64,000 nt of DNA from JAEULH01 sp963805915 (GCA_963805915.1 CAWDWD010000023.1:124001-188000), one strand, 5' to 3'; positions 52,085-61,369 are shown, counted from the stretch's first letter. Program-made: numbers and translations. Notes: generated by a model from the sequence alone, not told the origin.

Positions 52085-52348
52085 CTAGCCCTCGTGAACG
52101 TCGTATTCGCGATCCAGCTTGTTCATTCGCCAAGCGTAGACGAAGATCAGGACCATGAAGACATAGATCGACCCCTGCTGCGCGAACCAGAAGCCCAGGC
52201 CGACTCCACCGATGTGAATCGTGTCGAGCACCGGCCGCAACAGGATGCCGAAGCCGAACGACACCAGAGCCCATATAGACAACAAGATACCGACGAGCCG
52301 CATATTGGCTCGCCAGTACTTTTCACCACTCTTTTCTTCCGTAGCCAT
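52085..52348 (-). CDS. DUF4212 small subunit of the symporter
   Basis: An 87-residue membrane protein with two hydrophobic segments. YWRANMRLVGILLSIWALVS and FGFWFAQQGSIYVFMVLIFV-like wording match the DUF4212 partners of VC_2705-type solute symporters; the tail YAWRMNKLDREYDVHEG is typical. The ATG at 52348 follows CGGGAGG. It precedes the symporter by 12 bp, so the two are coupled. An 8-bp inverted repeat pair lies 68 bp upstream. Confidence 0.85.
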   Translation of the reverse strand: MATEEKSGEKYWRANMRLVGILLSIWALVSFGFGILLRPVLDTIHIGGVGLGFWFAQQGSIYVFMVLIFVYAWRMNKLDREYDVHEG

Positions 52349-52736
52349 TGGATATCTACCTCCCGTAATGCGCGGGCTGTTCCGCTCGGCTTTCAGCATT
52401 TGCCACAGCCTGACTTGTGCAACATATACCCGCCTAATTTGCACAATAGCCATAAAGTTGCCTGAATTTCAACCAGTATCAGTTAGCTGCAACCGGAGTG
52501 CGCTGATCCGCGCGATCAGCGGCGGCCTGATCGCGTTTTTTCCGAAGTTGGTGCTGTCGCGATCAACCGAAATGATATGACGGTCTCTAGGTTGCGCATG
52601 GCGGTTGCAAACACGAAGATGACACGAAGACGCGCCCGGACAGCGGGCGACACGCTCCGGCGCGCTCCACGCGGTATGGTCTCGGCCGACGAAGCCGAAT
52701 AGTCTCGCCGAACGATTTCGATAGAGGGACTCGCCA
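52349..52736. other. divergent promoter region between the symporter and P-type ATPase genes
   Basis: The 388-bp gap contains the TTGTGCAA/TTGCACAA inverted pair close to the symporter side and AGAGGGA just before the ATPase start. The remainder, including the short repeat ACACGAAGATGACACGAAGA near 52612-52631, shows nothing interpretable. Confidence 0.4.
52416..52447. promoter_or_regulatory. TTGTGCAA-N16-TTGCACAA inverted repeat
   Basis: Perfect 8-bp arms at 52416-52423 and 52440-52447 flank 16 bp that include CATATA. The element is 68 bp upstream of the DUF4212 start, a fitting place for an operator of the symporter operon. The arms resemble the TTTGCAAA-type sites of ScfR/RamB-like short-chain fatty-acid regulators only loosely. 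Confidence 0.5.
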
Positions 52737-55437
52737 ATGACCACGCCGACCGGATCCCAGCCCGCGTCAACTTCCTGGCATCAGGCTTCTTCGGAAGAAG
52801 CCTTGGCGCGATTGCATGTCGATCCGGCCAAGGGATTGACGGCGGCGGAAGCCGACCGGCGACTGGCCGAACACGGCCTCAACCGCTTAGATGAGACACC
52901 TCCGCGGTCCGCCTGGCTCAAGTTTTTCGATCAGTTCAAGAGTGTCCTGATCCTCATACTCATCGCCGCGGCCGGGGTGGCGTATTTCGTCGGCGACGTC
53001 ATCGACACGGTCGTGATCCTCGTCGTCGTCGGGTTCAACGCCATTCTCGGCTTCTACCAGGAGCACCGGGCCGAACAGAGTCTCGACGCGTTGAAGAAGA
53101 TGTTGGCGCTGAAGGCGCGGGTTCGCCGCGATGGCGACACCCGCGAGATCGACGCGGCGAGGTTGGTTCCGGGAGATGTCGTGCTGCTCGATGCCGGCGA
53201 CCGGGCTCCCGCCGACGGCCGGCTGATCGCGGCGCCTGGACTTGAGATCGACGAATCGGCCCTGACCGGGGAGTCCGGCGCCACCGGCAAGCATGCCGGC
53301 GAAGTCAACTCCGCCGCGGCGTTGGCCGAACGCGCCAACATGGCCTTCATGAACACGGTCATCACCCGCGGGCGCGGCGAGATGGTTGTGACGGCAACCG
53401 CGATGCGCACCGAGATGGGGCGCATCGCCGGGATGATGCGCGACGCGCCGGAAGCGCCGACGCCGCTCCAAACTCAGCTCGATCACCTCGGCAAGCGGCT
53501 TGCCATCACCGCCGGCGTCATCGTCGCGATCATCTTTGCGCTGGCCCTGGCTCATGGCCATGGCTTGGCGGCGGCGGCGCTGACGGCGATTACGCTCGCG
53601 GTCGCGGCCATTCCCGAAGGTCTGCCGGCGGTCGTTACCCTCACTCTCGCGCTCGGCATGCGGCGCATGGCGGGATTTCGCGCCATCGTCAAACGCCTGG
53701 CCGCGGTCGAGACGCTCGGCTGCACCACCGTCATCTGTTCTGACAAAACCGGGACCTTGACGCTAAACCAGATGACCGCGCGTATGCTCTGGCGGGGCGG
53801 GCGGCGGTATGCGGTGGGCGGCCAGGGCTACGGCGGCGGCGGGGATATAACCCCCGCCGACGCGGCGGGCACGAACGACCCCGCGGTCTCCGACCTGAGC
53901 GAGATGCTGCTGCCGGCGGCGCTCTGTAACGAAAGCCGGATCAACGACGGTCGGCTCATCGGCGATCCAACGGAGGGCGCGCTCACCGCTCTGGCCCTGA
54001 AGGCGGGGATCAATCCCGAGGCGGCGCGGAAGCGGTTGCCGCGCGTCGCCGAGATTCCCTTCGAACTCGGCGCGGAAATACATGGCGACCTTCCATGGCG
54101 ATGGCGCCCAGGTGCGACTCTTCGTCAAGGGCGCCGCGGATGTGTTGCTTGGCTCATGCACGGCTGTTGGTGACAAAGCGGGCGAGCGGCCGCTTAACGC
54201 CGATGCCCGCGCGGCGCTTTTACGCGAGGCCGAGGCGATGGCCGCGGACGGTTTGCGGGTGCTGGCGGTGGCGAGCCGGCGGCTTGCCGCCGCCGACTTC
54301 GACCCGGCGCAAGCGCTGGAACCCCTCGTCACCGAACTATGCCTGGAAGGCTTGATCGGGATCATGGATCCGCCGCGCCCCGAGGCCCGCGATGCCATCG
54401 CGCTGTGCCGCGCGGCGGGGATCGAGGTTAAGATGATCACCGGCGATCACGTGGCGACCGCCGCCGCGATAGCCGGTGAACTTGCACTGGAGGGCGAGGC
54501 GGTCAGTGGCGCCGAACTCGATCGGATGGACGACGCGGAACTGGCCGAGCGCATCTCGCGCATTGGGGTATTTGCCCGGGTCGCGCCCGAGCACAAGGTG
54601 AAGCTCGTCAACGCGCTCAAGCGCGCCGGACATGTCGTGGCGATGACCGGCGACGGCGTCAACGACGCGCCGGCGCTGAAAAGCGCCGACATCGGCGTCG
54701 CCATGGGCATTACCGGCACCGAGGTGAGCAAGGAAGCCGCCGCCATGGTGCTTGCCGACGACAACTTCGCGACGATCGTGCGCGCGGTCAAGGAGGGGCG
54801 GACGATCTACGCCAATATCGTCAAATTCGTCCGCTTTCAGCTCGCCACCAACATCGGCGCCCTGGCCACCGTGCTGGCCGCGGTCCTGCTCAGCTGGCCG
54901 GTGCCGTTCAACCCGATCCAGATCCTGTGGGTGAACATGATCATGGATGGCCCTCCGGCGATGGCGCTCGGCGCCGAGCCGGCGCGGCCGGGTATCATGC
55001 GCGAGCCGCCGCGCTCGCCCCGCGCGCAGATCCTGACCGTGCCTCGTCTCGGCAAGCTCGCCCTGCTCGCCTTGACGATGATGGTGGGCACGCTCGGCGT
55101 CTACTATTACGCCCTCCAATCCGGAGACCAAACGCGGGCGACGACGCTCGCGTTCACGACGTTCGTGCTGTTTCAGTTCTTTAATGTCTTCAACGCCCGC
55201 TCCGAGACGGGCTCGGCGTTCAATCGCCAGTTCTTTGCCAATCGCGCCCTGTGGCTGGCCCTGACGGGCGTCATCGCGCTTCAGGTGGCCGCGGTTCAGT
55301 GGCCGCCGGCGCAGGCGATCTTCCGCACGAGCGCATTGGCGCCGACGGAGTGGGGGATTGCGGTCGCGGTGGCCTCGTCGGTGCTGCTGTTTGAGGAGGT
55401 GCGCAAGCTGCTTGTCCGCCTCCTTTGGAAGGGCTAG
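52737..55437 (+). pseudogene. P2-type cation-transporting ATPase, split by a one-base insertion
   Basis: The first frame (52737-54173) includes TGES (residues 177-180), AIPEGLPAVVT (PEGLP at 293-297) and SDKTGTLT (DKTGT at 336-340). The second frame (to 55437) holds AMTGDGVNDAPALKSADI and six C-terminal helices. The break can be placed exactly: removing one A from TTCGAACTCGG (54064 or 54065) restores FDSARKYMATFHGDG, the family's usual sequence. Repaired, the enzyme has 899 residues. PEGLP marks a Ca2+/Mn2+ or related P2 pump, but the ion is unknown. The gene is otherwise clean, so this is either a recent null mutation or a sequencing insertion. Confidence 0.9.
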
Positions 55438-56066
55438 GACGCCGGCGGTTGACGGCGAAAGACCACAATCAGGTTATTGGCCGGCATCGCCACGTCCATC
55501 TCGAAGCTAAGGCCGGACAGTTCGGCTTGCGCCGCGACGTCGGCGAGGTCGCGTACGCCAAAACGTGAATCCTTGGCCTTCAGGTCGCGGTCGAAGGCGG
55601 CATTGGATGGCGCGGTGTGCCGACCACCGCGCATGAACGGGCCGTAGAGGATCAGCGCCCCGCCGGGACGCAGCGCCGCCGCCGCGCCGGCCAACAGGCC
55701 CTCGCACGCCTGCCACGGCGCGATGTGGATCACATTGATGCAAACCACGGCGTCAAAGCCGGCGCTCCGCACCCCATGCCAGGGGACCCGGCGGACGTCG
55801 AGGGCGATCGGCGCGCGTAGGTTGTCGCGGGGCGTTTCCGCCGCCCACGCGGCGATGCTGGCAAGGTTGGCGGGATCGACATCGCTTGGTTGCCAAACAA
55901 TCTCGGGGAAGACGGCGGCGAAGAACACGGCGTGCTCGCCGCTGCCCGAGCCGATCTCGAGCACGGTCCCGCCTGCGGGAAGGAGTCGGCCAAGCACCTC
56001 GCGGATCGGCTCGCGATTGCGCACCGTCGCCGGCGCGTGGCGCTTAAGCTCGTTGGCGTCCGTCAC
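55434..56066 (-). CDS. DUF938 SAM-dependent methyltransferase-like protein
   Basis: A 210-residue DUF938 protein. The SAM-binding glycine loop is VLEIGSGSGEHAVFF, followed by IVWQPSDVDP and CINVIHIAPWQACEGLLAGA, all typical. The target is unknown; relatives are loosely linked to small-molecule methylation. It begins RHAPATVRNREPIREVL as most of the family does. Its stop overlaps that of the P-type ATPase. The ABC-F gene follows the same strand 26 bp upstream, so both may be transcribed together. Confidence 0.87.
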   Translation of the reverse strand: MTDANELKRHAPATVRNREPIREVLGRLLPAGGTVLEIGSGSGEHAVFFAAVFPEIVWQPSDVDPANLASIAAWAAETPRDNLRAPIALDVRRVPWHGVRSAGFDAVVCINVIHIAPWQACEGLLAGAAAALRPGGALILYGPFMRGGRHTAPSNAAFDRDLKAKDSRFGVRDLADVAAQAELSGLSFEMDVAMPANNLIVVFRRQPPAS

Positions 56067-56092
56067 GGCGGTCCTTCACGTACCATATTCGA

Positions 56093-57931
56093 TCATGCGC
56101 CTTCGAGCTCCTCGCGTAGCAGTTCGAGAGCCAGCCATTCGTTCTCCGCGGCGGCAAGGCCCAGTTCGGCCGCGCTTAGCGCTTCGCTCGCGCGCTTGAA
56201 CGCCTCGGGATGGCGGGCGTAGAGGTCGTGGTCGGACAATGTCTCGTGATGTCCGGCGATCTCGGCGTGGAGTTTCTCGATCCTTGCCGGCAGCGTTTTC
56301 AGGGCATGGGCCTGCTTGAACGACAACTTGCGCCGGCGCGGGGGCGCGGGCGACGAAGGCGCGGGCGATGCGGCCGGCGTTGCTTCGGCCGGGAGAGGCG
56401 CCGTTTCCGATTTCGCGGCCCGCCGCGGGCCCGGTGTGGGGCCGCATCCGCGCTGAGCGAGCATGTCGCTGTAGCCGCCGGCGTACTCGATCCACCGGCC
56501 GTTGCCTTCGGCGGCAAGGATGGACGTCACCACCCGATCGAGGAAGTCGCGGTCATGGCTGACGAGCAGGACCGTACCGGCGTAGTCAGCCAGCATCTCC
56601 TGCAGCAGGTCGAGGGTTTCCAGGTCGAGATCATTGGTCGGTTCGTCCAGGACCAGCAGGTTCGAGGGCTGGGCGAGCGCGCGGGCCAGCGTGAGCCGGC
56701 CGCGTTCCCCACCGGACAGCGCCGCCACCGGTGTGCGCGCCTGCTCGGGCTTGAACAGGAAGTCCTTCATGTACCCGATGACGTGGCGGCTTTGACCACC
56801 GACGCTGACGGTATCGCCGCGCCCGCCGGTGAGGGTATCGGCCAGGCTCGCCGCCGGATCCAGGCTGGCGCGGCGCTGATCGAGCGAAACCATCGCAACA
56901 TTGGCGCCAAGGCGCACCGTCCCGCCGTCCGGGGCCAGCGCTCCGCTCAGGAGACCGAGCAGGGTGGTCTTGCCGGCGCCATTGGGGCCGATGATGCCGA
57001 CCCGGTCGCCGCGCTGAACCCGGGCGGTGACATCGGCGACGATGGGCACGCCGGCGAAAGCCTTGGAAACCGCCTTGGCCTCGATGACGATCTTTCCCGA
57101 CACGCGGGTTTCGGTCGTCGTCAGTTTGACCGTTCCGCCGCTTGGACTCTGCTCGCGGCGTTTGGCGCGCAGGGTCTCCAGCGCGCGCATCCGGCCCTGG
57201 TTGCGCTTGCGCCTGGCGGTTACGCCGTAGCGGAGCCAGTCGGCCTCGGCCGCCAGCTTGCGGTCCAGCTTGTGGCGCTCCAGTTGCTCGCGTTCGAGAA
57301 AGTCGTCGCGCCAGCTTTCGAACTCCGCGAAGCCTCGCTCGATACGGTGGCTCTGGCCGTCATGAAGCCACGCGGTCGATCGCGAGAGCGTCTCGAGGAA
57401 TCGCCGGTCGTGGCTGATCAGCACCAGGGCCGAGCGTAGGCCCGATAGCGTCGCTTCCAGCCACTCGATCGCCGGCAGGTCAAGGTGGTTGGTCGGTTCG
57501 TCCAGGAGCAGGATGTCGGGCTCCGGGGCCAATACGCCGGCCAGAGCGCAGCGCCGCGCTTCGCCGCCGGACAGCCAAGCGGTGTCCTCCTCGCCGGTGA
57601 GCCCCAGGGCGTCGAGGTACATCCGGCCACGATGAGGATCGTCGCCCGGCGCCAGGCCCGCTTCGACGACGGCTCGGGTCGTTGTGAACATCGTAAGATC
57701 CGGCTCCTGCGGGAGATAGCGGATCGTCTTGCCGGGCTGGACGAACCGCTCGCCGGCATCGGCTTCGATCTGATCCGCGGCGATCTTCAGCAAGGTTGAC
57801 TTGCCCGATCCGTTGCGCCCGACGAGACAGAGCCGCTCGTCGTCCGATACCGTCAGCTCGGCGCCCTGAAGGAGCGGCGCGCCGCCGAAGGTCAAGTGGA
57901 TATCACGCAGCATCAGCAGCGGCGGGGCCAT
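56093..57931 (-). CDS. uup: ABC-F family ATPase, Uup type
   Basis: A 612-residue ABC-F protein with two nucleotide-binding domains and no membrane part. Walker A sequences are LVGRNGSGKSTLLKI and IIGPNGAGKTTLLGL; signature motifs LSGGE occur in both halves, separated by a long linker (LERHKLDRKLAAEADWLRYG). The Pro/Ala-rich stretch then KLSFKQAHALKTLPARIEKL at the C-terminus is the coiled-coil Uup domain. Uup-type proteins act on ribosomes and structured DNA. The start MAPPLLMLRDIHLTFGGAPL is standard. Confidence 0.92.
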   Translation of the reverse strand: MAPPLLMLRDIHLTFGGAPLLQGAELTVSDDERLCLVGRNGSGKSTLLKIAADQIEADAGERFVQPGKTIRYLPQEPDLTMFTTTRAVVEAGLAPGDDPHRGRMYLDALGLTGEEDTAWLSGGEARRCALAGVLAPEPDILLLDEPTNHLDLPAIEWLEATLSGLRSALVLISHDRRFLETLSRSTAWLHDGQSHRIERGFAEFESWRDDFLEREQLERHKLDRKLAAEADWLRYGVTARRKRNQGRMRALETLRAKRREQSPSGGTVKLTTTETRVSGKIVIEAKAVSKAFAGVPIVADVTARVQRGDRVGIIGPNGAGKTTLLGLLSGALAPDGGTVRLGANVAMVSLDQRRASLDPAASLADTLTGGRGDTVSVGGQSRHVIGYMKDFLFKPEQARTPVAALSGGERGRLTLARALAQPSNLLVLDEPTNDLDLETLDLLQEMLADYAGTVLLVSHDRDFLDRVVTSILAAEGNGRWIEYAGGYSDMLAQRGCGPTPGPRRAAKSETAPLPAEATPAASPAPSSPAPPRRRKLSFKQAHALKTLPARIEKLHAEIAGHHETLSDHDLYARHPEAFKRASEALSAAELGLAAAENEWLALELLREELEGA

Positions 57932-58161
57932 GGCTCAGCCCTCCGCCGACGAACCGACGCTCGCCGGGGCCGGCCGACGTGCCGATCGAAGTTTCATGCG
58001 TTCGCGCGTCGCGCCCGGCGGTAGTCGGCGCCATCGATTGCAGCCTCATCACAGTCCGTACGAAGATGGTCTTATCGTGTCGGCGAGACCACGAACAACA
58101 AAGATCGGTGGTTCGTAGTCCGATCCTGACGCTTGAGTCCTCAACCGTCAGGATCAGACCA

Positions 58162-58539
58162 CTATCGCGCCGGCGCGGCGGCAAGGCCGGCGAGGATGCG
58201 GATCAGGTCCTCGCGGGCGTATGGCTTGGTCAGCAGCGGCGCGGCGGCGAAGGCTTCCGGAACCATTTGCCGGCCGTAGCCGGTAACGAACGCATATGGG
58301 ATTCCACGCTCTTCAAGTGCCTTCGCGACCGGAAAGCTGTGCTCGCCGTTGAGATTGATATCGAGGAGCGCGGCGTCGAATTCGCCGTTTCGCGCGAGAT
58401 CGAGTGCCTGATTGAGGGTGGCGGCCATTTCGACGACGACACCGCCGGCGTCGAGGACGGCGGCTTCGACCGCCATGGCGATCATGAACTCATCCTCCAC
58501 CACGGCGACTCGGATGCCGGAGGGGACCTCAGCTTCCAT
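58162..58539 (-). CDS. single-domain response regulator
   Basis: A 125-residue CheY-like receiver with no output domain. The acidic pocket includes Glu15/Asp16 (VVEDEF), the phospho-acceptor is Asp60 (ALLDINLNGE), Thr86 is in FVTGYG and Lys105 in LLTKPYA. The [EYR]xxL-type 'YGRQMVPEAFAAAPLLTKPY' pattern resembles the FAT-GUY-like receivers found in alphaproteobacterial stress signalling. The FVTGYG triad is consistent with that subgroup. No cognate kinase is nearby. Confidence 0.88.
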   Translation of the reverse strand: MEAEVPSGIRVAVVEDEFMIAMAVEAAVLDAGGVVVEMAATLNQALDLARNGEFDAALLDINLNGEHSFPVAKALEERGIPYAFVTGYGRQMVPEAFAAAPLLTKPYAREDLIRILAGLAAAPAR

Positions 58540-58864
58540 CGTGGCGACCGGTGGTCTTCATGACTCTCATCGAGACGCTGTCATTCACTGGGATCTAATT
58601 CGATATATACCCAAACGAGGCAGGGCAATAAAGACAACAACTTGGCCGATTGAGACTTTACACCTTATTCGCCGTCATGGTGCATTATTTTGACGCCGCG
58701 CGGGTGAAACGTAGCAGGACGCGGACACGCGGAGTCCCAACAAAGGTTCGGGCGGCGGCGCTTCGCGGTCATCCAGGCGGGTTGCACGAGGGTCAACATT
58801 CTTACGTGGAACATTGACGGCCAGGACGACGCGCGCATTTCATGGCAAGCAAAAATCTTCTCTG
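58540..58864. other. intergenic region upstream of the response regulator
   Basis: A 325-bp gap with AT-rich patches around 58600-58690 that could hold the promoter of the response regulator. No clear sigma-factor consensus, hairpin or small gene was found. Confidence 0.35.
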
Positions 58865-59050
58865 GGCTTGCCGTCGCGACGCAGCGATGAACGAAAGATC
58901 GTTCTCAGCCGCGCGGGCGTTGATGGCCAGGATCGAGGCGGCACATGCAACAATATGTCGGGAGGCTGCCGCTTGGGCGCGGACGAATGCGACGCGCTCT
59001 TCGCGCTCCTCGACAATCTGAGCGCGATTGCCATCGAAGCGGGTTTGTAG
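58865..59050 (+). pseudogene. remnant of a MarR-family regulator C-terminus
   Basis: Three pieces in alternating frames read like the end of a MarR regulator: DERKIVLSRAG, then ALMARIEAAHATICREAAA in the next frame, then LGADECDALFALLDNLSAIA back in the first, ending at a TAG at 59048-59050. Joined, they match the usual MarR pattern of an 'LTxxGRALL' turn followed by two long helices. Two compensating frame changes and no N-terminus mark it as decayed. It directly precedes the MFS gene. Confidence 0.4.
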
Positions 59051-59080
59051 CGCGCGGCCATGTGACGAAGGAGACGCCCG

Positions 59081-60313
59081 ATGCCGATCCCCCGGTGGCC
59101 CGCGGCCTCGTGGCGAACGCCGGCCGTGATGCTCGCCGCCGGCGCCCTGATTCTGGCGATTTCGCTCGGCGTTCGCCACGGCTTCGGGCTGTTCCTTCAG
59201 CCGATGAGCGCGACGTACGGCTGGGGCCGCGAGGAGTTCGCCTTCGCCATAGCGCTGCAGAACCTGGTTTGGGGCGCTTCGCAACCGGTTACCGGGATGC
59301 TGGCCGACCGCTTTGGCGCCGGCAAGGCGATTATTGGCGGTGCATTGCTTTACGCCCTGGGGCTGTTTGCGATGGCCTACTCGGCGACACCGTTGCAGTT
59401 GTCCGCGAGCGCCGGCGTGCTGATCGGCCTCGGTCTCAGCGGGACCAGCTTTGCCGTGGTCTTCGGCGCCGTCAGCCGGGCGGTGCCGGCGGAAAAGCGC
59501 AGCCTTGCCATGGGCATCGCCGCCGCGGTCGGATCGTTCGGTCAGTTCGCCATGGTCCCCGGAACGCTCGCGCTGATTTCGGGGCATGGCTGGTCGGCAG
59601 CCTTAGTGATCCTTGCCGTGATTGCCTTGTTCATGGCTCCGCTCGCCGCCGGCCTCGTCGGCCTGCCCGATGCCGGCGGGCGGGCCGAGCCGGAGTTGAC
59701 CAGTCGCCAAGCGCTGGGCGAGGCCTGCGTCCACCGCGGCTTCTGGCTGCTCTCCTTCGGTTTTTTCGTCTGCGGTTTTCAGGTGGTCTTCATCGCCGTC
59801 CATCTCCCGGCCTACCTGTTCGATCGGCAACTTCCGCTGTCGGTCGGCACGACGGTGCTGGCGCTGGTCGGCCTGTTCAACATTGCCGGGACGTACCTCG
59901 CCGGGTTGTGGGGCGGGCGGATCGCCAAGCCGCTGCTGCTGTCTACGATCTACGCCGGGCGCGCCGTCGCCATAGTCGCGTTCGTCTACCTGCCGCTGAG
60001 CGCGTTTTCGGCCTATGCGTTCGGCGTCGTCATGGGCCTGTTGTGGCTGAGCACCGTGCCGCTGACCAACGGCACCGTCTTGACCTTCTTCGGGCTCAAG
60101 AACATGTCCATGCTCGCGGGCATCGTCTTTCTGTTCCACCAGATCGGCGCGTTTTTCGGCGGCTGGCTTGGCGGCTACATCTACGACCTCACCGGCTCGT
60201 ATGATATGGTTTGGTTGATCGCGGTCGGATTGAGCCTGGTCGCCGCCATTCTTAATCTGCCCATACGCGAGGTCCCGGTGGACCGCCTCAAACGGGCTGT
60301 GGAAACGGCATGA
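59081..60313 (+). CDS. major facilitator superfamily transporter
   Basis: A 410-residue carrier with twelve hydrophobic segments. HGFGLFLQPMSATYGWGREE at the first loop and MLADRFGAGKAIIGG between helices 2 and 3 are typical of the oxalate/monocarboxylate-like (OFA/MCT) branch of MFS. The substrate may therefore be an organic anion, but this is inferred. The start MPIPRWPAASWRTPAVMLAA follows GAAGGAGA. Its stop overlaps the start of a 46-residue membrane protein. Confidence 0.88.
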   Translation: MPIPRWPAASWRTPAVMLAAGALILAISLGVRHGFGLFLQPMSATYGWGREEFAFAIALQNLVWGASQPVTGMLADRFGAGKAIIGGALLYALGLFAMAYSATPLQLSASAGVLIGLGLSGTSFAVVFGAVSRAVPAEKRSLAMGIAAAVGSFGQFAMVPGTLALISGHGWSAALVILAVIALFMAPLAAGLVGLPDAGGRAEPELTSRQALGEACVHRGFWLLSFGFFVCGFQVVFIAVHLPAYLFDRQLPLSVGTTVLALVGLFNIAGTYLAGLWGGRIAKPLLLSTIYAGRAVAIVAFVYLPLSAFSAYAFGVVMGLLWLSTVPLTNGTVLTFFGLKNMSMLAGIVFLFHQIGAFFGGWLGGYIYDLTGSYDMVWLIAVGLSLVAAILNLPIREVPVDRLKRAVETA

Positions 60314-60450
60314 TCACGAAGTTGGACACACGTGTTGGCGGACGCGCCATGATGGTCGTGCTCGCGCTCGTGGCCCTTCTCGTTGCGTGGTTCGGCTACA
60401 GCCGCCCCGACATCGTGCGCTGGTTCGGCGCCTTTTTGATGTGCGGTTAG
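60310..60450 (+). CDS. 46-residue single-pass membrane protein
   Basis: ATG at 60310 overlaps the TGA of the MFS gene (ATGA), a strong sign of coupled translation. The peptide starts MITKLDTRVGGRAMMVVLAL, has one hydrophobic helix (VVLALVALLVAWFGY) and ends WFGAFLMCG with a penultimate cysteine. It does not match any family I know. It could be a small partner of the MFS carrier; the cysteine end is notable. Confidence 0.5.
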   Translation: MITKLDTRVGGRAMMVVLALVALLVAWFGYSRPDIVRWFGAFLMCG

Positions 60451-60469
60451 GAAAAGCGCCGACGCGCCG

Positions 60470-61369
60470 ATGATCCCCCAGGCTTGCTCATTTCGGCGAG
60501 GGACCCTGACGAGTCTGGCGGCGGACCGGGCGAAGCGGGCGTTGCGCGCAGGCGCTCTTCAGCCGGTCCCGACCGAAGAGCGCTTCGTTGCCGATGGCGG
60601 CGTGCGGTTCGTCGTCCGCGTCATGGCGTCTCTTGCGCGCAAGGACGCCGAGCGGGTGGCGCGGATTGAAAGTGAAGCGAAAGCCGGTCTCGCGACCAAT
60701 CCGTTCTTGCCTTATGATGCGGATCTGTTCGTCGCCGACCTCTCGCCGACGCACCTTTGCCTGTTGAACAAATTCAACGTGATCGACAGCCACCTGTTGA
60801 TCGTGACCCGCGCCTTCGAGGATCAGGAAACGCTGCTCACGCCGGCCGACTGGGCGGCAATGGCGCTTTGTTTGGACGAGATCGACGGTCTCGGCTTCTA
60901 CAATGGCGGGACAATCGCCGGCGCCAGCCAGCCGCACAAACACCTGCAACTGGTCCCTCTGCCGCTCGCGCCCGAGGGGCCGCCACTTCCGATTCAGCCG
61001 TTGCTGGATCGCGCCGGCGGAGATGTGCTCGATGTGCCGTTTCGCCACGCTTTCCGGCGATGGCATGGACGATGGCATGGACGATGGCATGAACGTGCGA
61101 GCGCGGATGATCTCCACCGGCGTTATCTGGATCTAGTCGCCGCCGCCGGCATTGTCGCGAACGGCCGATTGCGTTGCCCCTACAATGTGCTGGTGACACG
61201 GCGGTGGATGCTGGCGGTGCCGCGCGCGCGTGAACGAGTGGAGAACATATCGATCAATGCCCTCGGCTTCGCCGGATCGCTCTTCGTGCGCGATGCGCGC
61301 GAGATGGCCAAGCTCGAACGCCTCGGCCCGATGACGATGCTGCGCCTGGCGGGCCTTTCGCCGTCTTGA
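60470..61369 (+). CDS. ATP adenylyltransferase (Ap4A phosphorylase) family protein
   Basis: A 299-residue protein of the Apa1/Apa2 family, which phosphorolyses diadenosine tetraphosphate to ADP and ATP. LPYDADLFVADLSPTHLCLL and the histidine motif SQPHKHLQLVPLP (His156, His158) identify it; CPYNVLVTRRWMLAVPR follows near the C-terminus. Near residue 200 a 12-bp tandem repeat gives RWHGRWHGRWHE, an in-frame expansion absent from typical members. It starts 20 bp after the small membrane gene. Confidence 0.88.
   Translation: MIPQACSFRRGTLTSLAADRAKRALRAGALQPVPTEERFVADGGVRFVVRVMASLARKDAERVARIESEAKAGLATNPFLPYDADLFVADLSPTHLCLLNKFNVIDSHLLIVTRAFEDQETLLTPADWAAMALCLDEIDGLGFYNGGTIAGASQPHKHLQLVPLPLAPEGPPLPIQPLLDRAGGDVLDVPFRHAFRRWHGRWHGRWHERASADDLHRRYLDLVAAAGIVANGRLRCPYNVLVTRRWMLAVPRARERVENISINALGFAGSLFVRDAREMAKLERLGPMTMLRLAGLSPS
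61059..61094 (+). repeat. 12-bp in-frame tandem repeat, three units
   Basis: GATGGCATGGAC occurs twice exactly and once as GATGGCATGAAC. It codes for Trp-His-Gly-Arg units inside the Ap4A phosphorylase gene and keeps the frame. Confidence 0.8.

Noticed and set aside
58802..59587. 261-codon minus-strand frame over the start of the MFS gene
   Set aside because: It is antisense to the conserved N-terminal helices of the transporter and has no recognisable domain.
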